From contig NZ_CP078079.1 of assembly GCF_020809045.1 (NCBI RefSeq), positions 124,001 to 188,000 on the forward strand: DNA of 64,000 nucleotides, read 5' to 3'. Source of the DNA: Pseudarthrobacter sp. L1SW (lineage in GTDB: Bacteria > Actinomycetota > Actinomycetes > Actinomycetales > Micrococcaceae). The notes beneath the pieces are model-generated. The model was given only the letters and a program-made list of their open reading frames with translations, was not told the origin of the DNA and did no database searches. How positions within the stretch are numbered: position 1 is the first letter of the stretch; each line of letters opens with the position of its first letter. The translations under genes and the position numbers were made by a program. Below are positions 8,886 through 17,621 of the stretch, piece by piece.

Positions 8886-9656
8886 ATGTCTGCCATCGAT
8901 ACCGATCTTGTGGCCGAGGTGGAACGCCTCCGGGGCGAGCTCGCCGAAGCCCTGAAACTGGCCCGCCGGGCCAATGACCGCGGTGACATCGAGAACCTGT
9001 TCAACCGCTACATGTACCTGCACAACGCCTTCGAGGATGAACAGATCATCCCGCTGTGGGTGAAACCTGGGACCCCAGGAATCCGGGCCAGGTACACCAA
9101 CGCCGGCCAGTACACGGAGTACGACAGCGTCATCCGCTACCACCAGGGCCGCCCCCGGCCCGAGGGAAAGCTGATTCTGCACTACACCACCACCCCGGTC
9201 ATCGAAGTGGCTGCCGACGGCGAAACCGCCAAGGGTGTCTGGATCATGACCGGCAACGAGTCCGGCCTGACTGACCCTGAGGTGGCCAAGGACAGCCCGG
9301 ACTACATGTATTCGCCGGGCGAGGTCCAGGGCAAGAAGGTCTGGGCCCACTGGGTGTGGTGCAAGTACGCCGTGGACTTCCTGCGCCAGGACGGCGAATG
9401 GAAGATCTGGAAGTTCCGCTGCTACGAGCTGCTGCGGGCCCCGTTCGAGGAGAACTGGATCAGCTTCGCCGAGAAGAACCAGCACGCCTTCGCACTGGAC
9501 CTGATGTACTTCGGCGACGACGGCAAGCCGGTGTTCATGCCACCCGCCGATGAACCTGTGCCCCAGGAATACCACCCGTACAGCCCAACCGCGCGGCAGA
9601 GGCTGGATCCACTGCCCCCGGTACCCCACGACACCTTCGTCGATACGTTCAAGTAA
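8886..9656 (+). CDS. NTF2/SnoaL-like protein in the C-glycoside cluster
   Basis: A 256-residue protein. The first 45 residues form a heptad-like helix (VAEVERLRGELAEALKLARR), leading into an NTF2-like cone fold typified by DIENLFNRYMYLHNAFED, AHWVWCKYAVDFLRQDG and WKIWKFRCYELLRAPFE. A Tyr/Trp-rich C-terminal tail is longer than usual for the family. An AAGGAGG lies just before the ATG. It sits between the second alpha and second beta genes, so it probably acts on the same substrate; SnoaL-like folds can be dehydratases, hydratases or isomerases. The specific reaction is unknown. Confidence 0.7.
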   Translation: MSAIDTDLVAEVERLRGELAEALKLARRANDRGDIENLFNRYMYLHNAFEDEQIIPLWVKPGTPGIRARYTNAGQYTEYDSVIRYHQGRPRPEGKLILHYTTTPVIEVAADGETAKGVWIMTGNESGLTDPEVAKDSPDYMYSPGEVQGKKVWAHWVWCKYAVDFLRQDGEWKIWKFRCYELLRAPFEENWISFAEKNQHAFALDLMYFGDDGKPVFMPPADEPVPQEYHPYSPTARQRLDPLPPVPHDTFVDTFK

Positions 9657-9665
9657 GGAAAGCCC

Positions 9666-10064
9666 ATGGCAACTCACAACTCCCTGTTCCAGGACGCCGA
9701 TGTCCGCAGGCACCCCGAGGGCATTTCGGTCTCTGTGCAACTGCCCTGGTACCGCAGCCTCTGGCTCTCCGCGGTTGACGACGTCGCGGCAACAGTCAAC
9801 GGGGTGGAGATCCCCAAGGAGTCCCTCCGCTTCGAACTCCAGGGCAAGTCCTACAGCATCGCGGAACTCCCCGAGCAGTGGGAAACCCTGTGGTTCGTGG
9901 CCGACAAACCGGACATCATCATCCCGCTGGACCGAGTCCCCGACGCCGGCGAGGAGATCGACGTCGAGGTCATTCTCACCCTCCGCCTGCTCTACATGCA
10001 GATAGCACCCATGCGCTACGTCGGAAACCGGGTGGCGGTCGAGCGCAAGGTGGTGCTGGCATGA
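9666..10064 (+). CDS. C-glycoside deglycosidase beta-like subunit (DUF6379), copy 2
   Basis: A 132-residue DUF6379 protein with LPWYRSLWLSAV near residue 26, the counterpart of the PWYRAL motif of copy 1, and TLRLLYMQIAPM in place of DLKLYIPYI. The aromatic patch reads ETLWFVAD. The start follows AAGGAAAGCCC, and the stop overlaps the next ATG. It is separated from the nearest alpha gene by the NTF2-like gene but lies in the same tight operon, so it is presumably the partner of the alpha protein encoded at 7851. Confidence 0.82.
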   Translation: MATHNSLFQDADVRRHPEGISVSVQLPWYRSLWLSAVDDVAATVNGVEIPKESLRFELQGKSYSIAELPEQWETLWFVADKPDIIIPLDRVPDAGEEIDVEVILTLRLLYMQIAPMRYVGNRVAVERKVVLA

Positions 10065-11248
10065 CCACCCTCCGTGTGGCCATGATCGGTTACGGCTTCA
10101 TGGGCGCCGCCCACTCACAGGGCTGGCGCACCGCACCGCGGGTGTTCGACCTCCCGGCCGAGCCGGACATGGCGGTGATTGTGGGCCGGAACGCTGAAGC
10201 GGTGGCTGCTGCCGCACACAAGTGGGGCTGGGCTGAGGCGGCCACAGACTGGCGTGAGGTCATCACGCGGGACGATATCGACGTCGTCGACATCGTCACC
10301 CCCGGCGACTCCCATGCGGAGATAGCCATCGCGGCACTTGAGGCCGGAAAGCACGTCCTGTGCGAGAAGCCGCTGGCAAATACGGTGGCCGAGGCGGAGG
10401 CCATGGCGGAGGCGGCTGAACGGGCTGCTGCCCGCGGTGTCCGTGCGATGGTGGGTTTCACCTACCGCCGCGTTCCCGCCGTCACGTTCCTGCGGGACCT
10501 TATCGCCGAGGGTGCCGTGGGGACCATCAACCAGGTGCGTGCCTCGTACCGGCAGGACTGGCTGGTGGACCCGGAAATGCCGCTGGCCTGGCGCCTGCAG
10601 AAGGAACACGCCGGATCCGGGGCGCTGGGCGACATCGGCGCCCACGCCATCGACCTGGCCCAGTTCGTCACCGGGCTGAACCTGGAGAAGGTGTCCGGAA
10701 CCATCGACACCATCGTCAAGGAGCGGCCGTTGCTGGACTCAGGCTCCGGCCTGTCCGGCAGGGCCGGTTCCGGCTACGGCCAGGTGACGGTGGACGATAT
10801 CGCTATCTTCACCGGCCGCTTCGAATCAGGGGCGCTGGCCTCCTTCGAGGCCTCCCGCTTTGCCACCGGCCGGAAGAACGCGCTGCAGATCGAGGTCTCG
10901 GGGGACAAGGGCGCGTTGGCCTTCGACCTCGAGGACCTCAACAGTGTCCAGTTCTACGATCGCACGGTGCCCGGGGATCGCCAGGGTTTCCGGAAGATCC
11001 TGGTCACTGAAGCGGTGCATCCCTACGTTTCGGCGTGGTGGCCTGCCGGCCACATGCTCGGCTACGAGCACGGGTTCTCGCACCAGGTCAAGGACCTCGT
11101 GGAGGGCATCGTGGGCGCCACCGACCCGCATCCCACGTTCGCTGACGGGCTGAAGGTGCAGCGCGTGCTCGAGGCCGTCGAGCGCAGTTCCGAAAATGAT
11201 TCCGCCTGGACGCGCGTTGCAGCCGACGTCCCGGCGCAGGTTTCGTAG
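10061..11248 (+). CDS. Gfo/Idh/MocA-family sugar oxidoreductase
   Basis: An NAD(P)-dependent dehydrogenase of 395 residues. The Rossmann motif is [14 protein letters not shown] at residues 8-21, the family EKPLANT lies near residue 104, and [12 protein letters not shown] near 190 carries the catalytic Asp/His pair. The ATG overlaps the DUF6379 stop codon. In glycoside catabolism such enzymes oxidise or reduce the 3-position of sugars; here reduction of a released 3-keto-sugar is a reasonable inference. It could equally oxidise another glycoside. Confidence 0.88.
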   Translation: MTTLRVAMIGYGFMGAAHSQGWRTAPRVFDLPAEPDMAVIVGRNAEAVAAAAHKWGWAEAATDWREVITRDDIDVVDIVTPGDSHAEIAIAALEAGKHVLCEKPLANTVAEAEAMAEAAERAAARGVRAMVGFTYRRVPAVTFLRDLIAEGAVGTINQVRASYRQDWLVDPEMPLAWRLQKEHAGSGALGDIGAHAIDLAQFVTGLNLEKVSGTIDTIVKERPLLDSGSGLSGRAGSGYGQVTVDDIAIFTGRFESGALASFEASRFATGRKNALQIEVSGDKGALAFDLEDLNSVQFYDRTVPGDRQGFRKILVTEAVHPYVSAWWPAGHMLGYEHGFSHQVKDLVEGIVGATDPHPTFADGLKVQRVLEAVERSSENDSAWTRVAADVPAQVS

Positions 11249-11261
11249 GAGGGGAAAACAG

Positions 11262-12266
11262 ATGGCACGACCAATCACCTTGTTCACCGGCCAGTGGGCC
11301 GACCTGCCGTTCGAGGAGGTGGCCCGGCTCGCCGGCGAGTGGGGCTACGACGGGCTGGAAATTGCCTGCTGGGGCGACCACCTGGACCCGTGGCGCTGGG
11401 ACGACGACGCGTACGTGCAAGGAAAACTCGACATCCTGGAACGCCATGGCCTCAAGGTGTGGACCATCTCCAACCACCTCAAGGGCCAGGCCGTGTGCGA
11501 TGACCCCATCGACGAACGGCACCGCGGCATCCTGCCGGATGTGGTGTGGGGCGACGGCGATCCTGAAGGAGTGCGCCGCCGCGCCGCCGAGGAGATTAAA
11601 AATACTGCCCGGCTCGCCGCCAGGCTCGGGGTGAAGACGGTGACAGGCTTCACGGGCTCGTCCATCTGGAAGTACGTGACCATGTTCCCGCCCGCCTCCG
11701 AAAAGATGGTCGACGCCGGCTACCAGGACTTCGCCGACCGTTGGAACCCCATCCTCGACGTGTTCGACGAGGTGGGGGTCCGGTTCGCCCACGAGGTGCA
11801 TCCGTCCGAGATCGCGTACGACTACTGGACCACCCAGCGTGCCCTCGAGGCGATCGGGCACCGGGAGGCTTTCGGGCTGAACTGGGACCCGAGCCACATG
11901 GTGTGGCAGGACATCGATCCGGTGGGCTTCCTGTGGGACTTCAAGGACCGCATCTACCACGTGCACTGTAAGGACACGAAGAAGCGGCTCAGCAACGGGC
12001 GCAACGGCCGGTTGTCATCCCACCTGGCGTGGGCTGATCCGCGCCGCGGCTGGGATTTCATCTCCACCGGCCACGGCGACGTTCCGTGGGAGGATGCGTT
12101 CCGGATGCTTAACTCCATCGGCTACCGCGGCCCCCTGTCTGTGGAGTGGGAGGACGCCGGAATGGACCGGCTGGACGGTGCGCCCGAGGCGCTCGCGTTC
12201 GTGCGCCGGCTCTCCAGCTACGAGCCCTCCGCCGCGGCCTTCGACGCCGCCTTCAGCACCAAGTAG
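11262..12266 (+). CDS. sugar isomerase/epimerase TIM-barrel protein
   Basis: A 334-residue IolE-like barrel with the canonical metal ligands: Glu in [14 protein letters not shown], Asp and His in NWDPSHM, His in [10 protein letters not shown], and Glu in VEWEDAG. It differs from the CGD-alpha copies by an insertion near residues 250-270 ([17 protein letters not shown]). The ATG at 11262 follows GGAGGGGAAAACAG, 13 bases after the dehydrogenase stop. Relatives are annotated as keto-sugar isomerases or hydratases, so a late step on the released sugar is plausible. It closes the operon; a strong terminator follows. Confidence 0.82.
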   Translation: MARPITLFTGQWADLPFEEVARLAGEWGYDGLEIACWGDHLDPWRWDDDAYVQGKLDILERHGLKVWTISNHLKGQAVCDDPIDERHRGILPDVVWGDGDPEGVRRRAAEEIKNTARLAARLGVKTVTGFTGSSIWKYVTMFPPASEKMVDAGYQDFADRWNPILDVFDEVGVRFAHEVHPSEIAYDYWTTQRALEAIGHREAFGLNWDPSHMVWQDIDPVGFLWDFKDRIYHVHCKDTKKRLSNGRNGRLSSHLAWADPRRGWDFISTGHGDVPWEDAFRMLNSIGYRGPLSVEWEDAGMDRLDGAPEALAFVRRLSSYEPSAAAFDAAFSTK

Positions 12267-12287
12267 CAGCCCGCCACGAATGAGTTG

Positions 12288-12338
12288 ACGGCAGAAACGG
12301 CCGGTCCCGGAAACCCCGGGGCCGGCCGTTTCTGCCGT
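12288..12338 (+). terminator. Rho-independent terminator of the first C-glycoside operon
   Basis: A perfect 17-bp stem: ACGGCAGAAACGGCCGG at 12288-12304 pairs with 12322-12338. The 17-base loop itself contains CCCGG/CCGGG. A short T run follows. It lies 21 bases after the stop codon of the last gene. Confidence 0.85.
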
Positions 12339-12357
12339 TTGCCCGTTCTTGCCAACC

Positions 12358-12430
12358 CTCTCTCACTTTCTGCAAGAAATCAGGGATCGCTCTCTCAGCT
12401 GATGCGGCATTTTGGCGAACCCTCTACCTG
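12358..12430 (+). repeat. degenerate 32-bp tandem repeat array, locus 1
   Basis: CTCTCTCAC at 12358, CTCTCTCAG at 12390 and CTCTACCTG at 12422 are spaced exactly 32 bp apart. The rest of each unit is diverged. It lies after the terminator of the upstream operon and before the convergent recombinase gene, and reads in the direction of the upstream operon. The same 32-bp period and start occur at 42261, 44599 (minus), 54343 and 34802/34896. Confidence 0.65.
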
Positions 12431-12473
12431 TGACTTTCGGTGATAGATGGCGGTCTTTTTGCGGCGCTATTTG

Positions 12474-13052
12474 TCACCTGGGCGGCGCTGGTGTTGCTCG
12501 CTGGATGGCGCGGTAGACCGTGGAGCGAGCGATGCCGAATAGCTCGGCAATCTCCGTGGTGGTGTGCACCCCGCCTTGATGGAGGCTAACGAGGTGCGCC
12601 TCTTGGGCTTTCGAGAGCTTTGGTTGTTTCCCTCGCAGCCGGCCCTTGGCTTTTGCCACTGCCATTCCTTCCCTTGTCCTGGCGCGGATGAGGTCGGCTT
12701 CAAACTCGGCAACCATGCCTAAGACGTTGAATAGCAGCTTCCCTCCTGGATCGTGCGGGTCGTAGACGCTGCCGCCTAGGTTGAGGGCGACCCCTTTGCG
12801 GGTGAGCTCGTCCGCGACGTCCCTGGCGTCGGGTAGCGACCCGGCGAGGCGATCAAGCTTGGTCACCACAAGGGTGTCACCGCTGCGGCATGCGGCCAAG
12901 GCCTTGCCAAGGCCGGGCCGTTCGCGTTGGCTGCCGGTGAATCCGTGATCGACGTAGATAGCGTCGGGATCCACGCCGGCGGCCGCAAGAGCGTCGCGCT
13001 GGGCGGTCAGATCTTGAGTGTTGGTGGAGACGCGGGCGTAGCCGATAAACAC
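12474..13052 (-). CDS. serine recombinase of the resolvase/invertase family
   Basis: A 192-residue site-specific recombinase of the small resolvase/invertase size. The catalytic serine is Ser9 in GYARVSTN. The family core TKLDRLAGSLPDARD and GKLLFNVLGMVAEFEADLI is intact, and a Hin-like helix-turn-helix (TTTEIAELFGIARSTVYRAIQ) ends the protein. It could resolve or invert DNA of a mobile element. No transposase, second recombinase or convincing att/res site is visible around it, so it may be a stranded remnant. It converges on the first C-glycoside operon and borders lower-GC DNA. Confidence 0.9.
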   Translation of the reverse strand: MFIGYARVSTNTQDLTAQRDALAAAGVDPDAIYVDHGFTGSQRERPGLGKALAACRSGDTLVVTKLDRLAGSLPDARDVADELTRKGVALNLGGSVYDPHDPGGKLLFNVLGMVAEFEADLIRARTREGMAVAKAKGRLRGKQPKLSKAQEAHLVSLHQGGVHTTTEIAELFGIARSTVYRAIQRATPAPPR

Positions 13053-13390
13053 GGCGCCGAGTGTGGCGTTTAGGGCCCCATGATCGGGCAGTTTTGCGGG
13101 CGGGTCTTACGGGAATCTGGTAACCGCGGAACGCCGGGAATCTTGACGCAGGCTAATGGGACGCAACGGCGGCCGGTGGAGGACCGGCTAGCGGGCGCCT
13201 GCGGTCGAACGGTATTCGAGACGGTATGGATTACTAGTGGAACTTCACCTCCAGGCTCTGTTGTGGGCCGCAACCTGAATCCAGGAACGCTGCCCGGAAG
13301 TAAGCTGTGCCAGATAGCAGCGAAGCTGAGGACTACCCCTGTAAACAGCCCGCGTGCAATCGGGGCGACCCTTACAGACAAGGAACGAGT
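13053..13390. other. non-coding stretch upstream of the recombinase
   Basis: This 338-base interval lies between the recombinase start and the next gene. Frames crossing it lack a ribosome site and codon bias typical of the genome, so I call no gene. It should hold the recombinase promoter and possibly its recombination site, but no inverted repeats stand out by eye. Confidence 0.5.
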
Positions 13391-13828
13391 ATGTTCGACA
13401 TCTATAAGCGCGAGTACAAAGATCCACTCTTGGGGCTCAAGTACGTTGCTGACCCAGATCGTCTGGTTACGTTGCAAAGGGTAGCCGGGTTGGCACATCG
13501 CCCCGGAGCCGCCTTCAAAATGACTGTCGGGGAGGCAGTTATTCCCTTTGAAGTTACCGGCGACATGTTGACTGATCCTGAAACTGGGCAAGAGTTCATT
13601 CTCCGACGGTTTCAGTCTTTCGGGGCCAGTCCTACCGCAAAACTCCTGGGACAGATTGAGCCCTACGAGTTCACTAATGAGGAGACAAGAGCAAGATTCC
13701 TCTTGCTTGCGGCAGAGGCGCTGATTGTCTTTGGTTGGAGCTACGACGGCTTCTCTCAAGATGAGGGATTTATCCGCGTAGATGTAGGCGGACGAACACT
13801 GACTCTCCGGGACATTGCCCATCCCTGA
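13391..13828 (+). CDS. hypothetical protein
   Basis: A 145-residue protein I do not recognise. The ATG at 13391 has AAGGAACG just upstream; an ATG at 13307 in frame has none. It begins MFDIYKREYKDPLLGLKYV and contains a central segment around GDMLTDPETGQEFILRRF, which resembles a folded soluble domain with mixed alpha/beta character. There is no signal peptide or membrane span. Base composition is clearly less GC-rich than the operons on either side, suggesting acquisition. The end overlaps the possible start of the next gene, so the two may be co-expressed. Confidence 0.6.
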   Translation: MFDIYKREYKDPLLGLKYVADPDRLVTLQRVAGLAHRPGAAFKMTVGEAVIPFEVTGDMLTDPETGQEFILRRFQSFGASPTAKLLGQIEPYEFTNEETRARFLLLAAEALIVFGWSYDGFSQDEGFIRVDVGGRTLTLRDIAHP

Positions 13829-14477
13829 AGCGCCTACAGTTCGAGTTGAAGTGCCCTCGGCTCAGGGGATTGGTATTGATGCGATCAAAGGTTGGATGAT
13901 GGGGAACGAAGACGGACGCTCGGATCACGACAACCACCCAGAGGATGCCAGTGAATCTGACTCAGTTGCTCAAATAAGGGTTGGCGCGGGCTGGCATGCT
14001 CGCCGCCATTTATACCGCGGATGGACTCGGGAACAAGCCATCGAACGAATGCAATCAGTCGCACCAGGGTTCCCACTCGAAGCTTATGAACGGGAACTCA
14101 GCCGGGCGATGGAAATGGCAGAGAAAAGCAGGCAAGACGATCTCCGGCGCCGGCAACTGGAAATTGAGGAAGCCAAGAAACTAGATGTGCTGAACGCAGT
14201 ATTCGTCCTATACCTCCTTAATACGAGATACGGCAGCCACTACGTCGAGGATGGCTTGGGCTATATCGACATACAGCATGAACTGGGCAGCACTTTCTCA
14301 TCACAGGAGATCGAAACGGCCAAGCACAAAACGCAGGATGTCATCGAATACGCCTCGAACCTAGTGTGGCGCTCCTGGGATGGCCCCCACTTGGAAGATC
14401 TGCGGGCCAAGTTTCCCGAGTGCAACGACAACAACCTTTCAGCAACTATCGGGCACGCGTACTGGCTCAACCGATAG
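13815..14477 (+). CDS. hypothetical protein with acidic N-terminus and helical middle
   Basis: Up to 220 residues. The start is uncertain: a TTG at 13815 would overlap the preceding gene, while ATG codons at 13896 and 13899 with AAAGG nearby would give about 193 residues. An acidic stretch (NEDGRSDHDNHPEDASES) is followed by a charged helix around MEMAEKSRQDDLRRRQLEIEEAKKL cut here into MEMAEKSRQDD and RRRQLEIEEAK, probably a coiled coil, then a C-terminal helical domain. No family is recognised. Low GC matches its neighbour. Confidence 0.55.
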   Translation: MPIPEAPTVRVEVPSAQGIGIDAIKGWMMGNEDGRSDHDNHPEDASESDSVAQIRVGAGWHARRHLYRGWTREQAIERMQSVAPGFPLEAYERELSRAMEMAEKSRQDDLRRRQLEIEEAKKLDVLNAVFVLYLLNTRYGSHYVEDGLGYIDIQHELGSTFSSQEIETAKHKTQDVIEYASNLVWRSWDGPHLEDLRAKFPECNDNNLSATIGHAYWLNR

Positions 14478-14515
14478 CCAGTCCCATAAAGAATCACTGC
14501 TGAATCGCGTGCAGC

Positions 14516-15124
14516 TTATCGGTGTTCCCAGAGCAATCTGCTGATGATCAGATTAAGTTCGGCACGATCGACTTCTGGATGGGTGTCTGCCCAGGCCTTC
14601 AGCGCGTCATAGTATTCGCCGAGGAGAGGTCCGCCCGGGTCGGGCACGCTTTGCGCTTCTTTGTTGAGGGCGCCGCTGGCTGCTATGAATTTCTGGCCTC
14701 GCTCTGTGCCGAATTCCTCCAGGAATCGCTCATCCCCGGTTGGCACCTGTTCCCCGGCTTTGGGCGCCGGGTCCTCTCTGTACTGACGCCATGCTTCACG
14801 GTGGGCTTTCAGTGCTGCACTAAGTTCTTTGTCGACGCCCCCTCGCAGTCGTTCTACTCGGTGCTCGGGGGTCTCTTCCTTGTAAGGGTCCATGTTGGGC
14901 AAGGGGTCGCTGTTCAGTGCGTGTTCACCGACGTTGTGTCGATTTCGGCGGCCGATCAAGTGACCGATCCCGTTGCCGAAAACTACTCCGACTGCGATCC
15001 AGGGCAGCTGCCGCATCAGCAAGGTGAGTAACGAGCCGACCAGCAGGCCGAGAACCATGCCCTGATCAACTGGATCCAAGGAGCGCCAGGCGCCTTCCTT
15101 GAACACCCGTCGTCGACGAACCAC
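14516..15124 (-). CDS. hypothetical membrane-anchored protein
   Basis: About 202 residues from a GTG at 15124; the ATG at residue 24 is an alternative start. One strongly hydrophobic region (MVLGLLVGSLLTLLM then WIAVGVVFGNGIGHLIG) could span the membrane once or twice near the N-terminus. A charged cytoplasmic or external tail follows (PEHRVERLRGGVDKELSAALKAHREAW, about residues 85-112, read here in parts). It is not a family I recognise. It lies tail to tail with the previous gene and in the same lower-GC patch. Confidence 0.5.
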   Translation of the reverse strand: MVRRRRVFKEGAWRSLDPVDQGMVLGLLVGSLLTLLMRQLPWIAVGVVFGNGIGHLIGRRNRHNVGEHALNSDPLPNMDPYKEETPEHRVERLRGGVDKELSAALKAHREAWRQYREDPAPKAGEQVPTGDERFLEEFGTERGQKFIAASGALNKEAQSVPDPGGPLLGEYYDALKAWADTHPEVDRAELNLIISRLLWEHR

Positions 15125-15274
15125 CGGATCAGCCGCTTTCGCGGGCGCGGTCAGTTAGCACGTAGATATCCTCCCGCTGAGCAAATGACGGACCGGGCTT
15201 TCGAGATCGTCGATAACAGTATGCCCGGTATCTCTCACTTCCTAGGATTGCGCGTTGAGGGATCCTTCACCGTG

Positions 15275-15445
15275 CTACACGAAGGATCTAACTAGCCGGT
15301 CCAAAGCGATAAAAGCTAAGCGGCCGACGCCTACAAGCACCAGGGCGCTTGCGACCAAAATCAGGTGACAGCAAAAGAGTGCAAAGCCTATTCCGAGGGT
15401 GGTGAGAAACACCAGGTTCATGGCAACTGTCGTGGTGATGTCCAT
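15275..15445 (-). CDS. small membrane protein coupled to a two-component system
   Basis: A 56-residue reading frame. Its ATG overlaps the TGA of the response regulator gene (TGATG), so it should be translated by coupling. It starts MDITTTVAMNLVFLTTLG, then shows two hydrophobic stretches (IGFALFCCHLILVASALVL and VGVGRLAFIAL) and ends with the basic tail DRLVRSFV. Such a protein could modulate the upstream sensor kinase, but no family is recognised. The evidence is the hydrophobic pattern, coupling and lack of any competing gene. Confidence 0.45.
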   Translation of the reverse strand: MDITTTVAMNLVFLTTLGIGFALFCCHLILVASALVLVGVGRLAFIALDRLVRSFV

Positions 15446-16125
15446 CAGCTGCCTAGGAGCCGGCGCTCGTGGGCGAAGGCGACCAATTGCAGGCGGGTGC
15501 GTAACGTCAGCTTGTCCAGTACGCTGCGCAAGTGGCTCTTAATAGTGGCCTCGGAAACAAAGAGAGCTTCGGCCATCACCGCGTTACTGAGCCCTTTGGC
15601 GGCGAGCAGGAAAACGTCTCGTTCTCGCGGTGAGAGGACGCTGAGGACTGACAGGTCCGGGTCGGCAGGTTGGCTTTGGCCGGCGTGCGCGAACAGGGAA
15701 TGCACAGAGCCGGGCGCTATCACTGAATAGCCTGAGTGGACGGTCCTTATAGCTGCTAGCAAGAACTCGGGTTCGGCGCTTTTGAGCAGATACCCGCTGG
15801 CACCTGCCTGAACGGCGTCTACGACGGACTTATCCCTGTTGAAGGTAGTAAGGGCGATGATCCTTGGCCGGTCGGTGTTGTTCGCGTCCGCCCACTCAAT
15901 GATGTGCCGGATGGCGGTAACACCGTCCATGACAGGCATGCGCAGGTCCATCAGCATCACGTCCGGGCGCCTCTCGGTAGCCAGTGCGACAGCTTCCTTG
16001 CCATCGCTGGCTTCCCCGCAGAACTCCATGTCGCTCTGGCTTTCGATCAACATCTGGATCCCGGCCCTGAACAGCGGCTGGTCATCGACCAGTGAAACTT
16101 TGATGCCGGCTGCCGCGTCAGACAC
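15445..16125 (-). CDS. NarL/LuxR-family response regulator
   Basis: A 226-residue two-domain regulator. The receiver domain contains the acidic pair in LVDDQPLFR (residues 12-20), the phosphoacceptor Asp60 in VMLMDLRMPVMDG, and the conserved Lys in GYLLKSAEPE. A LuxR-type DNA-binding domain lies at the C-terminus (LSPRERDVFLLAAKGLSN, then EATIKSHLRSVLDKL). It overlaps the kinase gene upstream by 8 bases, so the two form a cognate pair. Targets are unknown. Confidence 0.93.
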   Translation of the reverse strand: MSDAAAGIKVSLVDDQPLFRAGIQMLIESQSDMEFCGEASDGKEAVALATERRPDVMLMDLRMPVMDGVTAIRHIIEWADANNTDRPRIIALTTFNRDKSVVDAVQAGASGYLLKSAEPEFLLAAIRTVHSGYSVIAPGSVHSLFAHAGQSQPADPDLSVLSVLSPRERDVFLLAAKGLSNAVMAEALFVSEATIKSHLRSVLDKLTLRTRLQLVAFAHERRLLGS

Positions 16126-17470
16126 GATCCTTATCTCCTACCGCTGCAGGATGATCCTTGCCACTGAGTATTGATTCACCGGTGCTGGTGCCTTCGCCGG
16201 CAGGCCGCTCATCACCGGTCCGGTAGGGAATGAACACCGCTACCCGGAATTCCTCCCCGTCTTGCCCTGCTGACAGCCAGCCCCCTGCCAAGTGGGCGCG
16301 TTCCCTCATCCCAGGGAGACCCCTTCCCAACCGTTCCGATTCCAAGGAGCCTTGATCTCCCTGCAGAGTGCTTTTCGTCCCTGATGCCACATGCAGTGTC
16401 AGGCCCGGTCCGCTCCAGTCGAAATGCGCTCTTACCGCGGTCCCCTGCCCTCCGTGCTTAAGGGCATTAGTCAGGCACTCCTGAACAATCCGGAAGACAG
16501 CAACCTGCTGCCCGTCCGACAGGGCCGCCGGGCTCGCAGCTTCGGTGACGGTGATCTTCAGGCTGTCCTGCATCCCCTCAATCAGGGGCTTGATGTCACT
16601 GAGTCGCGGCTGCGGAGTCGCCTGGCCGTCCTCCCGGACTCCCTCGATGACGCGCTGGGCGTCGATGAGAGCGGTACGGGCAGATCCGGCGATATTCTCC
16701 AATGCATTGAGCACGGGCTTTGGCTGGTCAGCGCTCAAATATCGCGTTCCGTCGGCCTGAGCCGCGATAACCGCCAGAGAATGAGCGAGAACATCATGAA
16801 GGTCCCTGGCTATCCGGGTCCTCTCCTGTTCAACGATCAGGTCCACCTCAGTTTCCTTAAGAATGTTCTGGGCCAGCTCTCTGGAGCGGAACAGATGGCC
16901 GCGTTCCTGGTAAAGGGCAAGAACGAGACCAATGACGTAAAAGGCTGCAGCAACCAAAGCAAGCACCGAGAAGACCTGCCACCCGTACCTGCGCAGAAGG
17001 AAGCTGTCCCCGCCCTCCATGGGGTAGAGCCAGCCAACACCCCCGCCGTACCTCCACGAAATCAGCAGGAACGTCATAACCCCGGCGAACACCAAATTTC
17101 CCAGTCCTGCGATGATGCGCATTCGGCGACCTGCGGTCCAGACGATAAACCCCAGCGCAATGAAGGATCCGAAGTAGATGGGCCAGTGATTCGCGTACAT
17201 CGCCGGGATATCATGTGTCAGCTGCCCTGCGAGAAGCGCCGCCACCAGCGCTAGAGAGACCAAAGGCTGCCACACGGCCACACCAATGGCCAGGGTAGTC
17301 AGCACAAGCGGCCAAGTCCCGGACCAGGTGAACAAGCCGGCGTTGCCCACTGCTCCGTTCGGTCCAACGCCACTCATACGGCCGGCTTCAGCAACACACC
17401 ACAAGGAGAAGAACACGACAGCCGCCACAGGAGCGCCCCAACGCCGTCCAAAGTTCAAAACTGGTTCCAT
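16118..17470 (-). CDS. DesK/NarX-type sensor histidine kinase
   Basis: A 450-residue membrane kinase. Six hydrophobic segments occupy roughly the first 200 residues, with no large external domain. Then comes the HisKA_3 dimerisation helix ERTRIARDLHDVLAHSL with the phosphorylated His, and a C-terminal ATPase domain (LTNALKHGG as N box, GRGLPGMRERAHLAGG as G box). I take ATG 17470 rather than GTG 17527, because the extra 19 residues precede the first membrane segment without a ribosome site. The signal is unknown; sensing through the membrane bundle is likely. Confidence 0.9.
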   Translation of the reverse strand: MEPVLNFGRRWGAPVAAVVFFSLWCVAEAGRMSGVGPNGAVGNAGLFTWSGTWPLVLTTLAIGVAVWQPLVSLALVAALLAGQLTHDIPAMYANHWPIYFGSFIALGFIVWTAGRRMRIIAGLGNLVFAGVMTFLLISWRYGGGVGWLYPMEGGDSFLLRRYGWQVFSVLALVAAAFYVIGLVLALYQERGHLFRSRELAQNILKETEVDLIVEQERTRIARDLHDVLAHSLAVIAAQADGTRYLSADQPKPVLNALENIAGSARTALIDAQRVIEGVREDGQATPQPRLSDIKPLIEGMQDSLKITVTEAASPAALSDGQQVAVFRIVQECLTNALKHGGQGTAVRAHFDWSGPGLTLHVASGTKSTLQGDQGSLESERLGRGLPGMRERAHLAGGWLSAGQDGEEFRVAVFIPYRTGDERPAGEGTSTGESILSGKDHPAAVGDKDRV

Positions 17471-17621
17471 GCCTGTCACACTATCCACCGCAACGAACCC
17501 GCCCTGTCGGGACCTCGAAATATCCACCTAGAAGCCAACAACATTCATCCCCAGGGCTAACCATGCGATGCTCGGACCCGTCGAAGGCCACGTGTTGCGA
17601 CGTCCGTGATAGAGCGTTGCC

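Noticed and set aside
12288..12338. Recombination site for the serine recombinase
   Set aside because: The perfect stem, loop and T run right after an operon end are better explained as a terminator.
13070..13822. Minus-strand 250-codon frame
   Set aside because: It overlaps the better supported gene at 13391 and has no recognisable motif or ribosome site.
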